DNA of 64,000 nt. Origin: VXNE01 sp965206615 (GTDB lineage Bacteria > Pseudomonadota > Gammaproteobacteria > Pseudomonadales > Azotimanducaceae). Location: the NCBI GenBank assembly GCA_965206615.1, contig CBDBKI010000005.1, forward strand, positions 1,116,001 through 1,180,000, read 5' to 3'. Both the position numbers and the translations under genes were made by a program. Shown here in pieces: positions 36,791-44,876 of this stretch (position 1 is the stretch's first letter; each line of letters opens with the position of its first letter). Below the pieces are notes generated by a model that saw nothing but the letters and a program-made list of their open reading frames with translations, ran no database searches and was not told the DNA's origin.

Positions 36791-37702
36791 TCAGGCGAAC
36801 GGATCCGTGCCCGTCTTCATGAACGGGGCGACGGTCTCCGGGTTGTCGATGTTCTCCCGGAACGGGTAGGCGTGCTCGCCCAGGACACGCTTGAGCTCGG
36901 GGTACTTCTCCATGAGCTGCGGCGAGACGTCGTCCCACGTGTGGATCGGCCGCATGTGCATGCGCATGAAGACCTGCACGAGGGTGACGCGCAGGCCCGG
37001 GTTGGTGCGGGTCGTCGTGCCGTGCCAGGTGGCCCCGTGCCAGAGCGCGAGCGACCCGGCCTTGCCGATCAACGGGAACACCTTGAAGGGGGATTCGTCA
37101 CCGAGGCCCATGGCCGCCTCGTGGGGCAGGGTCGCGCGCCCGTAGTGGTGGCTGCCGGGTACGAAGACGGTGGGACCGTCCTCGGCGCCGTTGTAGTCGG
37201 TGCAGAGCCAGGACGCGTTGGCCGCGTGGGCGATGTGGCCGCCGCCTGGCGGGATGCCGTGCGCGTCGCTATGCAGGCCGACACTCGCGCCCGGCTCCAC
37301 CGCGTCCTTGGTGGGCGGCTTGATGATGTAGGCCTGTCCCGTCAGGCAGACGCTCTGGCCGCACAGCCAGCGCAGCAGCGTCAGCATGCGCGGATTGGTC
37401 GCCGCCTCGACGAAGGCCTCGTCCTCTTCCAGCAGGAGCCACGGCTTGGCCGAGATTTTCTCCGGGTCGGGCTCGTCGATCGTGTGATCGCTGATCTTGA
37501 CGCCGTGGCGCTGTTCGCACGTGCGCAGGATGGCGTTGCGCAGGCGCTCGACGAAGTCCGCGTCGACGCCCATCTTCTCCGGCGGCACCACCGTCATGCC
37601 GTAGGCCTCGAGTTCCACCGCGTGTTTCAGCAGGTTGTACTGCACGAGATCCCGAACGATGGGATCCGCGTTGGGGGAGACTCCGTATTCGCTGATGTCC
37701 AT
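36791..37702 (-). CDS. phytanoyl-CoA dioxygenase (PhyH) family protein, copy 2
   Basis: A 303-residue paralogue of copy 1 with the same HSD iron motif in GLHSDAHGIPP, a distal histidine in WHGATWHGTTTR and NPGLRV. It has extra residues relative to copy 1 near GVDADFVERLR. It is closer to copy 1 than to copy 3 in the central VFVPGSHHYGRATLPHE region. Its start lies downstream of a 160-base gap that contains a TGTAGGGG-type repeat remnant. Same operon orientation as copy 1. Confidence 0.88.
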   Translation of the reverse strand: MDISEYGVSPNADPIVRDLVQYNLLKHAVELEAYGMTVVPPEKMGVDADFVERLRNAILRTCEQRHGVKISDHTIDEPDPEKISAKPWLLLEEDEAFVEAATNPRMLTLLRWLCGQSVCLTGQAYIIKPPTKDAVEPGASVGLHSDAHGIPPGGGHIAHAANASWLCTDYNGAEDGPTVFVPGSHHYGRATLPHEAAMGLGDESPFKVFPLIGKAGSLALWHGATWHGTTTRTNPGLRVTLVQVFMRMHMRPIHTWDDVSPQLMEKYPELKRVLGEHAYPFRENIDNPETVAPFMKTGTDPFA

Positions 37703-37814
37703 TGCGCTCTACTCCCTGGGCCGGCGTGCAGCTACCTTCGTATGACAAACATAGCATGTCGCTGCAGGGCCTGGGCTTGTCCGCGCCGGGACAGGACACA
37801 TGACGGGTGTTTCG

Positions 37815-37844
37815 GTACGGGACGGGACAGGCCCGTTCCCTACG
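37815..37844. repeat. short remnant of the TGTAGGGG-type repeat
   Basis: GTACGGGACGGGACAGGCCC followed by GTTCCCTACGG keeps the inverted ends of the element but little of the interior. It lies between phyH copies 2 and 3. Confidence 0.6.
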
Positions 37845-37862
37845 GCGACGGCGGGTTGGAGG

Positions 37863-38771
37863 TCAGGCGTACGGGTCCGTGCCCGTGTTCATGAACGCGA
37901 GGACGCCCTCCATGTTGTCGATGCTTTCCTTGAACGGATAGCCGGGATCTCCGAGTACGCGCTTGAGCTCGGGGTACTTGTCCATGAACGGCGGTGGGAC
38001 GTCCTCCCACAGGTGGTGCGGCCGCATGTGCATGCGCATGAACACCTGCACCAGCGTGATGCGCAGCCCGCGGTTGGTGCGGGGCGTCGAGCCGTGCCAG
38101 GTCGCACCGTGCCAGATCGCGAGCGAGCCGGCCTTGCCGATGAGGGGGGCCAGCGGGAAGGGGGCGTTGTCTCCCATGGTCATGGTTGCCTCGTGGGGCA
38201 GCGTCGCGCGGCCGTAGCGGTGACTGCCCGGTACGAAGACAGTGGGTCCGTCCTCCGCGCCGGCGTAGTCGGTGCAGAGCCACGAAGCGTTGCAGACGTG
38301 GGCGATGTGACCGCCGCCGGGCGGGATGCCGTGGGCGTCGCTGTGCAGGCCGACGCGCGGATTGGGCTCCACGTTTTCGGCGGGAGGCTTGATGATCCAG
38401 GTCTGGGCGGTCAGGCAGGCGCTCTGCCCGCACAGCCAGCGCACCAGGGCGAGCATGCGCGGATTGGTCGCCGCCTCGGCGAAGGCCTCGTCCTCGCCCA
38501 AGAGGTACCACGTTCTCGCGCCCATCTTCCGGAGGTCGGGCTCGTCGGTGGTGTGGTCGTCGATCCTGACGCCGCTGCGCTTCTCGCACGTGCCGAGGAT
38601 CGCGCTGCGCAGGCGCTCGACGAAGCCGTCGTCGACGCCCATCTTTTCGGGCGGCACCACGGTCAGGCCGTATGCCTGGAGCTCCACCGCGTGCTGCAGC
38701 AGGCCGTACTCCTCAAGGTTCCGGACGATAGGGTCCGCGTTGGGGGAGACTCCGTATTCGCTGATGTCCAA
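37863..38771 (-). CDS. phytanoyl-CoA dioxygenase (PhyH) family protein, copy 3
   Basis: A 302-residue third paralogue with HSD in GLHSDAHGIPP, the distal histidine in WHGATWHGSTPR and an arginine in NRGLRI. It is the most divergent of the three (for example TMTMGDNAPFPLAPL and HLWEDVPPPFMDKYPEL). It is first in transcriptional order and is divergent from the methyltransferase gene at 38942. Confidence 0.88.
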   Translation of the reverse strand: MDISEYGVSPNADPIVRNLEEYGLLQHAVELQAYGLTVVPPEKMGVDDGFVERLRSAILGTCEKRSGVRIDDHTTDEPDLRKMGARTWYLLGEDEAFAEAATNPRMLALVRWLCGQSACLTAQTWIIKPPAENVEPNPRVGLHSDAHGIPPGGGHIAHVCNASWLCTDYAGAEDGPTVFVPGSHRYGRATLPHEATMTMGDNAPFPLAPLIGKAGSLAIWHGATWHGSTPRTNRGLRITLVQVFMRMHMRPHHLWEDVPPPFMDKYPELKRVLGDPGYPFKESIDNMEGVLAFMNTGTDPYA

Positions 38772-38941
38772 GTGCCTTCTCCTGAGGCTGGCGGGCGTGC
38801 GGCCGGTTATCTATACCACAGGTAGTATGGTGTTCAAGGCGATTATGGTCGGCGAAGCCCAGGGGCGCGAGCCTGACGTCGTGCAGGCGGTTCCGGGGGA
38901 TGCCGGAACCGGCATATCCTATGCGGAAGAGGGGAGGACTC

Positions 38942-39877
38942 ATGCTGCGACGAGAAAGCCTTTGGTTGGACCACGGTGTCCCGCTGGCTGCTGTGGCCGG
39001 AAGGCCAGGCCGCGCAGTGTTGCCGAAACTGTTCCTGGCGTGCGCGGTGTGCGTGGGTGTCGGCGCGGATGAAGCGGCGGCGCCGGAGGGCTGGCTGGAG
39101 TCCGCGATAGAAGGCGAACACCGTGGAGCCGAGCGCCGGGCTCGCGACGCGTACCGGCACCCTGCGGAGGTGCTGCGGTTCTTCGGCCTGCGGCCCGACT
39201 CCACGGTCGTCGAGATCTGGCCGAGCGACGGCTGGTGGGCGGAGATCCTCGGGCCTGCGCTACGCGATGAAGGCGCGTACTTCGCGGCGGGATTCTCCAT
39301 GACGGCGGATCGCACACCGGGGTGGCGCAAGGGTGTGCAGAAACGCTTCGCGGAGAAACTCGAGGCGCGGCCGGACCTGTACGACGCGGTGGTCCTGACG
39401 GAGCTGAGCGTCCCGGAGCGCACGACGATCGCACCGCCCGGGTCGGTCGACCTCGTGCTCACGTTCCGCAACGTGCACAACTGGATCAACGGGGACTACG
39501 CGCCGGTGATGTTCCAGGTGATCGCCCGGGCGCTGCGTCCTGGGGGCGTGCTGGGCCTCGTCACACACCGGGCGCCGCCTGGGCGCACCGCCGAGGACAC
39601 GAAGCGCGACGGATACGTCGCCGAGGCACTCGTGGTCGAGATGGCCGCGGCCGCCGGGCTCACGCTGGAAGCGTCATCGGACATCAATGCGAATCCGCGG
39701 GACACACACGACCACCCGGCCGGTGTGTGGACGTTGCCGCCGTCGTTCGCGCATTGCCGGGGGATGCAGGATGCGGAGGAGCGCGCCGCCTGCGAGCGTC
39801 ACTACCGCGCGATCGGGGAGTCGGACCGCATGACGCTCAGGTTCCGCAAGAAGGCGGCGGGCGCCGAGGCGGACTAG
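38942..39877 (+). CDS. predicted secreted methyltransferase-like protein (COG4798 type)
   Basis: A 311-residue protein. The N-terminus has a hydrophobic segment (LPKLFLACAVCVGVGADEAA) preceded by about 30 residues, compatible with a signal peptide or anchor. The body is a Rossmann-type methyltransferase variant: DSTVVEIWPSDGWWAEIL replaces the usual glycine-rich SAM loop; then VDLVLTFRNVHNWINGDYAP, ALRPGGVLGLVTHRAP and the C-terminal DTHDHPAGVWTLPP. The start ATG at 38942 has a GGGGAGGA site. Activity has not been shown for this group. Confidence 0.8.
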   Translation: MLRRESLWLDHGVPLAAVAGRPGRAVLPKLFLACAVCVGVGADEAAAPEGWLESAIEGEHRGAERRARDAYRHPAEVLRFFGLRPDSTVVEIWPSDGWWAEILGPALRDEGAYFAAGFSMTADRTPGWRKGVQKRFAEKLEARPDLYDAVVLTELSVPERTTIAPPGSVDLVLTFRNVHNWINGDYAPVMFQVIARALRPGGVLGLVTHRAPPGRTAEDTKRDGYVAEALVVEMAAAAGLTLEASSDINANPRDTHDHPAGVWTLPPSFAHCRGMQDAEERAACERHYRAIGESDRMTLRFRKKAAGAEAD

Positions 39878-39878
39878 C

Positions 39879-40355
39879 GTGGAGGGTCGCGGCGAGACGG
39901 TCTATCTCGTCTCCTGCGTGAAGGAGAAGCGGGCCACGCGGTCCCCCGCCAAGGACCTCTACACATCGCCCTGGTTCCGCAAGGCTCGCGAGTACGTCGA
40001 GCGCCAGGGGCGACCTTGGCTCATCCTGTCCGTACGGCACGGTGTGCTCGAGCCGGACGCGATGATCCGACCGTACGACCGAGCTCTGGAAGACATGCCG
40101 CGCGCCGAGCGCGGTGCCTGGGCGGACAAGGTCCTGGCGCAGCTCGCGCAACGCCTCGAAGCCGGGGATACGCTGGTCGTTCTCGCGGGCCGGCTCTACC
40201 GCGCTGTCATCGAGCCGGAATTGCGCGAGCGAGGAGTCGACGTGCAGGTTCCGCTGGCGGGGATGCGCATCGGGGAACAGATGTCCTGGTTCGACCGGCA
40301 ACGCCCGCAGCCACCGGAAGTCGAAGGCGAGCCGGCGGACGACCTGCTCACGTAG
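39879..40355 (+). CDS. DUF6884 domain protein
   Basis: A 158-residue cytoplasmic protein starting at GTG one base after the preceding stop. The DUF6884 pattern is visible: VYLVSCVKEKRATRSPAKDL, LYTSPWFRKAREYVE, WLILSVRHGVLEPD and IRPYDRALEDM. The C-terminal part has LVVLAGRLYRAVIEPEL and the 'GMRIGEQMSWF' ending. The function of this family is not established. Confidence 0.8.
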   Translation: MEGRGETVYLVSCVKEKRATRSPAKDLYTSPWFRKAREYVERQGRPWLILSVRHGVLEPDAMIRPYDRALEDMPRAERGAWADKVLAQLAQRLEAGDTLVVLAGRLYRAVIEPELRERGVDVQVPLAGMRIGEQMSWFDRQRPQPPEVEGEPADDLLT

Positions 40356-40357
40356 CG

Positions 40358-40378
40358 TTGGCCTTTCGCACCAACGGC
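40358..40378. terminator. candidate hairpin after DUF6884 gene
   Basis: CGTTGG and CCAACG pair across a 9-base loop directly after the stop codon. There is no T tract; weak evidence. Confidence 0.3.
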
Positions 40379-40437
40379 CGGAGCATCGGTTAGAGTAGTG
40401 GTAGATATAGCTATGGAGGTGGCGGCGTAGCTTACAC

Positions 40438-40686
40438 ATGAAGACCATACAGATGACCATGGACAGCGAACTCATCGAGCGCGTCGACGCCCGGGTGAAA
40501 CGCCTTGGCACTACGCGTTCGGCGTTCGCCCGGGAGGCGCTGAAGGATGCGCTCAGGCGTTATGAAGAGAGGGAACTCGAAGAGCGTCACGTGGCGGGCT
40601 ATCGGCGCACTCCGACCAGGCCGGGAGAGTTCGACATTCCGGAAGCCGATCACGCCTGGGGTGACGATGCCTGGAGCGATGACTGA
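40438..40686 (+). CDS. ribbon-helix-helix antitoxin of a MazF-type pair
   Basis: An 82-residue protein: MKTIQMTMDSELIERVDARVKRLGTTRS followed by AFAREALKDALRRYEE is a ribbon-helix-helix (CopG/MetJ-like) DNA-binding domain. The acidic tail (DIPEADHAWGDDAWSDD) probably neutralises the toxin. A GGAGG-like site lies about 20 bases upstream. It shares one base (TGATG) with the toxin gene. Confidence 0.88.
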   Translation: MKTIQMTMDSELIERVDARVKRLGTTRSAFAREALKDALRRYEERELEERHVAGYRRTPTRPGEFDIPEADHAWGDDAWSDD

Positions 40687-41000
40687 TGGTCCGGGGTGAG
40701 GTGCGCTGGTATAGATTCGCCGCGCCCGACAAGCGTCGTCCGGTGGTGATCCTGACTCGCGACTCGGTTATTCCAAACCTTGGCGAGGTGACCGTCGCGC
40801 CGGTCACCACGCACATCCGGGACATTCCCAGCGAGGTCGCCCTGTCTCGGGGCGACGGGATGCCTCGCGACTGCGCGGTCAACTGCGATCACGTGCAGAC
40901 GGTCCCGCGCGGGCGATTGGGCGCAACGATCGCGCGGCTCTCCGAAGAGAGGATGACAAGGGTGGCAGCGGCGGTGCGCTTCGCTCTTGATCTGGGCTGA
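40686..41000 (+). CDS. MazF/PemK-type endoribonuclease toxin
   Basis: A 104-residue mRNA interferase fold. The N-terminal RGEVRWYRFAAPDKRRPVVIL carries the conserved 'RG.V' and 'P..VIL' segments; VTVAPVTTHIRDIPSEVAL holds the core strand with Thr; CAVNCDHVQTVPRGRLGATIARL is the conserved 'N.D...T' region. It overlaps its antitoxin. A paralogue without the first 12 or so residues is at 42590. Confidence 0.9.
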   Translation: MVRGEVRWYRFAAPDKRRPVVILTRDSVIPNLGEVTVAPVTTHIRDIPSEVALSRGDGMPRDCAVNCDHVQTVPRGRLGATIARLSEERMTRVAAAVRFALDLG

Positions 41001-41010
41001 TTGCGACGCG

Positions 41011-41240
41011 CTGGCCCGTCCCGCTTCGAATTCATGCACGGTTCGGTGGGACAGTGTCCTCGCGGCTGGGACACACACGGGCGCACGTCACTGGGACACA
41101 CACGGATCGCACGTCACGCGGGGGGGATGGATGGGGGGATCATCGATGGGGGGGGATGGATGGGACACACATCCCCGGGGTCGCGTGGATGGATGGGACA
41201 GTGTCCTCGCGGCTGGGACACACACGGGCGCACGTCACGC
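41011..41240. repeat. composite repeat tract with two identical 43-bp copies
   Basis: Starts with an inner fragment of the TGTAGGGG element (GCCCGTCCCGCTTCGAATTC) and then has identical 43-bp copies at 41048-41090 and 41195-41237, each GGGACAGTGTCCTCGCGGCT followed by GGGACACACACGGGCGCACG. Between them are GGGGGGGATGG-type G-rich runs and more GGGACACACA motifs. No gene is visible between 41001 and 41409. Confidence 0.9.
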
Positions 41241-41409
41241 ATAGAGGATCGCCGTCTGGATGACGCCAGGGAGAAATCAGGGACGAAGCGGTGGTCGGAT
41301 CGCGACGTGGGGCCGTGGGTTCATCGACTGGCCCCGGGGGGACCAGGCGGTCGGGACCGTCATCCGAGCTTTTTGGCCCCCGAGGAGGCGTCGATCTCCG
41401 TTGAGGGCC

Positions 41410-42336
41410 TCAAGCGGGCAGAGGAGTCTCCCGGAGACGCATGCCCCGCGCTGCCGTCCAGGTCTGTAGCTGCTCGGTCGAGCCGTACGCCCGCTGTCGT
41501 TTCCGAAACGATGCCACCCACGCAATCCAGCGGGCGACGCGGTCAGGCCGGTCCTGCGTGCCGGTCTCGGCGTCAACCATGTCCTGCAGCAGTTCGATGT
41601 ACGCCCCGAAAGTGGCCTGCAGCGGCGCCGTGGCCGCAGTTTCGCTGTCCTGCAGACCAGACGCCAACGGCGCGAGGTACTCGGCGAGAGCCTCCTCGTT
41701 GTGCTCCTGAAGCCGCTCGCCAATCGAAGTGTCGCGACAGTCGATGAGTTCGCGTACCTTGCCGGCTCGGATCGGATTGAGATCCACGTAGACCATCGCC
41801 GCCAGCAGCGCCTCTTCACTCAGCAAAGCACCGGAGTAGAAGCGCTGTTCGAAGAAGTGCCCGAGGCAGTCATCTTCCTGGTTGGCGCGCCGGGCGATCG
41901 GCTGCTTCAGGTGCTTCATGAAGTGCGACAGCGAACCGAGCGTCCTGCGGGCGCGTTCAAGGCCGTCGGCATCCTCCATGAGCAGTTGCCGCGCTTCGGT
42001 CTTGCGTTCCTCCAGCATCTCACCCTTCGCGGTGGGCGGGAACGCCTCCACCCAGCGCCGCGCCACTTCCTCGTCAGTCCACGACTCGCAGGCCTTCGGG
42101 TCGTAGCGCAGCACCATGTGGAAGTGGTTGTCCATGACCGCGTAGCCGAAGATCTCCACCGCAAAGCACCGTGCCAGGTGCTTCATCCGGTCGACCAGCC
42201 AGCGCTTGCGGTAGGAGTAGTCGCGCTGCGTGAAGTCGTCGTAGCCGCACAGCCACGCCCGGCGTACACAGCGCGACGTGACGTGGTAGCAGGCCGCATG
42301 CTCCTCGTCGACCAGCTTGTAGCGGGGGGTGGCCAT
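41410..42336 (-). CDS. REP-associated tyrosine transposase (RAYT), IS200-like
   Basis: A 308-residue Y1-type transposase from the ATG at 42336 (MATPRYKLVDEEHAACYHV). Landmarks: TSRCVRRAWLCGYDDF, the HUH-like pair in AVMDNHFHMVLRYDP, the region YSGALLSEEALLAAMVYVDLNPIRAG that carries the downstream catalytic block, and a long helical C-terminus. Related genes are common single-copy residents of marine Gammaproteobacteria, often near REP repeats. No IS ends or target duplications are seen around it; it sits between two repeat arrays. Confidence 0.88.
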   Translation of the reverse strand: MATPRYKLVDEEHAACYHVTSRCVRRAWLCGYDDFTQRDYSYRKRWLVDRMKHLARCFAVEIFGYAVMDNHFHMVLRYDPKACESWTDEEVARRWVEAFPPTAKGEMLEERKTEARQLLMEDADGLERARRTLGSLSHFMKHLKQPIARRANQEDDCLGHFFEQRFYSGALLSEEALLAAMVYVDLNPIRAGKVRELIDCRDTSIGERLQEHNEEALAEYLAPLASGLQDSETAATAPLQATFGAYIELLQDMVDAETGTQDRPDRVARWIAWVASFRKRQRAYGSTEQLQTWTAARGMRLRETPLPA

Positions 42337-42417
42337 GACGGCGAGGCTCCCACGTCCTCCGGCGCCGCCGCATCTCGACGTTTTCCGCACTTCCGGACAG
42401 ATATTCGCCCTGCTTCA

Positions 42418-42604
42418 CGTACGCCCCCGCCAGCTTGGTGTAGGACAGATTCGGCGTGTGTCCCTTTGCGCAGATTCGGACGTACGCCCCCGCCAGCTTG
42501 GTGTAGGACAGATTCGGCGTGTGTCCCTTTGCGCAGATTCGCCCTGCTTCACGTACGCCCCCGCCAGCTTGGTGTAGGACAGATTCGGCGTGTGTCCCTT
42601 TGCG
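42418..42604. repeat. three identical 53-bp repeat units
   Basis: Units at 42418-42470, 42481-42533 and 42552-42604, each beginning CGTACGCCCCCGCCAGCTTG and ending TGTGTCCCTTTGCG. On the minus strand each contains GGGACACACGCCGAATC. Copies 1 and 3 are also preceded by the same ATTCGCCCTGCTTCA. The last unit abuts the first homologous base of the truncated mazF paralogue. Confidence 0.95.
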
Positions 42605-42895
42605 GATAGGGTCGCGGCACCCGACAAGCATCGCACCGTCGTGATCCTGGCGCGCGGCTCCATCATTCCGAGCCTGGGGGAAGTGACCATCGCGCCGGTC
42701 ACGACGCACATCCGCGACATTCCCAGCGAGGTCGCGTTGTCTCGGGACGACGGGATGCCTCGCGAGTGCGCCGTCAATTGCGATCACTTGCAGACGGTGC
42801 CGAGAGGGCGCCTGGGCGCAGCTATCTGTCAGCTCTCCGAAGAGAAGATGAGGACGGTGGCTGCGGCAGTACGCTTCGCCCTTGATCTGGGTTGA
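42590..42895 (+). pseudogene. 5'-truncated second mazF
   Basis: From AAPDK onward this matches the mazF at 40686 with about 16 differences in about 93 residues by eye (PVTTHIRDIPSEVAL and VAAAVRFALDLG are identical). The first 12 or so residues of MazF (MVRGEVRWYRF) are missing; the only start is a GTG inside the last repeat unit. No antitoxin gene precedes it. It is likely an inactive duplicate whose 5' end was replaced by the repeat array. Confidence 0.75.
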
Positions 42896-42905
42896 ATGCC
42901 CGGGC

Positions 42906-42921
42906 TCACCGCTATCGGTGA
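42906..42921. terminator. candidate hairpin between convergent genes
   Basis: TCACCG, loop CTAT and CGGTGA form a perfect 6-bp stem between the truncated mazF (plus) and the end of moxR (minus). It lacks a T run. Confidence 0.35.
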
Positions 42922-42938
42922 CGGGTCAGCGGTTCGCT

Positions 42939-43892
42939 CTAACTCTTCAGCGCCTTGTTCGTCAGCGTCGTGATCTCCACGTCCACGTTCTCGATGTCTT
43001 CCTGGAACTTCAGGATCACGTTGAGCGTGTCGCGTACGAGCTGCGGGTCGAGGGACTCCGTGTGCAGCAGCAGGAGGGTGCGCGCCCAGTCGATGGTCTC
43101 GCTGATGGCGGGCACCTTCTTGAGGTCGAGGTCGCGCAACTCCTGGATGAAGGTCACCAGCTGACGGCGCAGTTCGGGCGGAATCTCCGGCACCCGGGCG
43201 TGGATGATGCGCTGCTCCAGATCCGCGTCCGGGAACGGGATGTAGAGGTGCAGGCAGCGGCGCTTCAGGGCGTCGGAGATCTCGCGGGTGTTGTTGCTGG
43301 TGAGGAACACGATCGGCGGCTCGCGGGTCGCCTTGACGGTGCCGATCTCGGGAATCGACACCTGGTAGTCCGAGAGGATCTCGAGCAGGAGCGATTCGAA
43401 CTCGTGGTCGGACTTGTCCACTTCGTCGATCAGCAGCACGCAGCCGTCCTCTTCGCGCAACGCCTTCAGCAGCGGTCGCGGCTCGAGGAACTCCTCGGAG
43501 AAGAAGATGTCGCCGAACTCGTGCAGGCGGGTGACGGACTCGGCGAACCCCTTGGCGCCCTGCAGGACCTCGTCGAGGGTCTCCTTGAGGACCTGGGTGT
43601 AGAGGAGCTGCTTGCCGTACTTCCACTCGTAGATGGCCTTCGCTTCGTCGAGGCCTTCGTAGCACTGCAGGCGGATGAGGGGGAGATCGAACATCTCGGC
43701 CGTCGTCTTCGCGAGTTCCGTCTTGCCGACCCCCGGGGGGCCTTCGATCAGGACCGGCTTGCGCAGGTGATAGGCCAGGTAGACCGCGGTCGAGATCTGG
43801 TGGCTGCAGATGTAGCGGTGGCTCTCGAAGCTGTCCTTCAGGGCCTCGACGGACTCGGTCAGTTGTGCGATGTTGATGGCTGGCTCCGCCAC
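42939..43892 (-). CDS. MoxR-family AAA+ ATPase
   Basis: A 317-residue AAA+ ATPase: Walker A GPPGVGKTE, Walker B CVLLIDEVDKSD, sensor 1 VFLTSNNTREISD and arginine finger region LKRRCLHLYIPFPD. MoxR proteins act as chaperones with a VWA partner in assembling metalloenzymes or complexes. The GTG at 43892 follows a GGGGGGAAC site; an ATG nine codons upstream is the alternative. The expected CoxE-like partner is at 32466-33950, about 9 kb downstream on the same strand. Confidence 0.92.
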   Translation of the reverse strand: MAEPAINIAQLTESVEALKDSFESHRYICSHQISTAVYLAYHLRKPVLIEGPPGVGKTELAKTTAEMFDLPLIRLQCYEGLDEAKAIYEWKYGKQLLYTQVLKETLDEVLQGAKGFAESVTRLHEFGDIFFSEEFLEPRPLLKALREEDGCVLLIDEVDKSDHEFESLLLEILSDYQVSIPEIGTVKATREPPIVFLTSNNTREISDALKRRCLHLYIPFPDADLEQRIIHARVPEIPPELRRQLVTFIQELRDLDLKKVPAISETIDWARTLLLLHTESLDPQLVRDTLNVILKFQEDIENVDVEITTLTNKALKS

Positions 43893-43942
43893 GTTCCCCC
43901 CGCGCCCTGCTTGAAACAAAGCGTGCTATTATCGTCGCGCGG

Positions 43943-43963
43943 TTGTCGTATGTATACCGACAA
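43943..43963. promoter_or_regulatory. imperfect palindrome upstream of moxR
   Basis: TTGTCG and CGACAA arms flank a GTATAC-containing centre in the gap between the divergent moxR and DUF1538 genes. It could be an operator. A GATAAT-like element on the minus strand at 43928-43933 is a weak -10 candidate. Purely sequence-based. Confidence 0.3.
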
Positions 43964-44115
43964 TCTCGTTTTTTCCTTGTTTTCAACAAGTTGAGTGTGG
44001 TTCTCGGCCCTCTCGAGTTCGTGCCGTCCAAGCTCGCCGGGACGCTCCCGCGGGGGCGGCCAAGTGCCTGCCGCGGCGCCATGAACGTCCGGCGTCGCCT
44101 CGTGAGATCCGCCAC

Positions 44116-44859
44116 GTGAGGGGCCCGATCGGAGTCCTGTTGCGCCGGCTCTTCGACGCCGTGCGCGACCTCGCCCCCATCGTGCTGGTCATCGCCTTCT
44201 TCCAGATCGTCGTGCTGCAGCAGCCGTTTCCGAACCTCGGCAGCGTGGCGGTGGGCCTGGTCTGCGTGGTCGTCGGCCTGACGCTCTTCATCCAGGGACT
44301 CGAGAGCGGTCTGTTTCCCCTCGGCGAGAACATCGCCCACGCCTTCGCGCGCAAAGGCAGCGTCGCGGCGTTGCTCGCGTTCGCCTTCTGCCTGGGCTTC
44401 GGCACGACCGTCGCGGAACCGGCCCTGATCGCGATCGCGGCGGAAGCGGCCAAGGTCGCGGCGGAAGCCGGCGTGCTCGCGGACGACGACGCGGCGCGCG
44501 CGTCCTATGCCTCCAACCTGCGCCTGGTGGTCGCCGTGGCGGTGGGCGTCGCCATCGTGCTCGGCGTGCTGCGCATCCTCAAGGGCTGGCCGATTCATCG
44601 GCTGATCATCGGCGGCTATTGCCTGGTGACGGTGATGACGGTGTTCGCGCCGGACGAGATCGTGGGCGTCGCCTACGACTCCGGCGGGGTGACGACCAGC
44701 ACGATCACCGTGCCCCTGGTCACGGCGCTGGGCGTCGGGCTCGCGACCTCCATTCGGGGACGCAACCCGATGGTGGACGGCTTCGGTCTGATCGCCTTCG
44801 CGAGCCTGACGCCGATGATCTTCGTGCTCGCGTACGGGCTCGCGTACGGGCTCGGGTAG
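44116..44859 (+). CDS. DUF1538 membrane protein, first of a pair
   Basis: A 247-residue polytopic membrane protein starting at GTG. Helices include LAPIVLVIAFFQIVVL and VAVGLVCVVVGLTLFIQGLE. The DUF1538 signatures FGTTVAEPALIAIA and VAYDSGGVTTSTITVPLVTALGVGLA are present. The family is thought to be transporter-like but has no proven substrate. It is followed by a second DUF1538 gene and a PII-like gene. Confidence 0.88.
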   Translation: MRGPIGVLLRRLFDAVRDLAPIVLVIAFFQIVVLQQPFPNLGSVAVGLVCVVVGLTLFIQGLESGLFPLGENIAHAFARKGSVAALLAFAFCLGFGTTVAEPALIAIAAEAAKVAAEAGVLADDDAARASYASNLRLVVAVAVGVAIVLGVLRILKGWPIHRLIIGGYCLVTVMTVFAPDEIVGVAYDSGGVTTSTITVPLVTALGVGLATSIRGRNPMVDGFGLIAFASLTPMIFVLAYGLAYGLG

Positions 44860-44876
44860 GGGATGGGCGTCTGACC

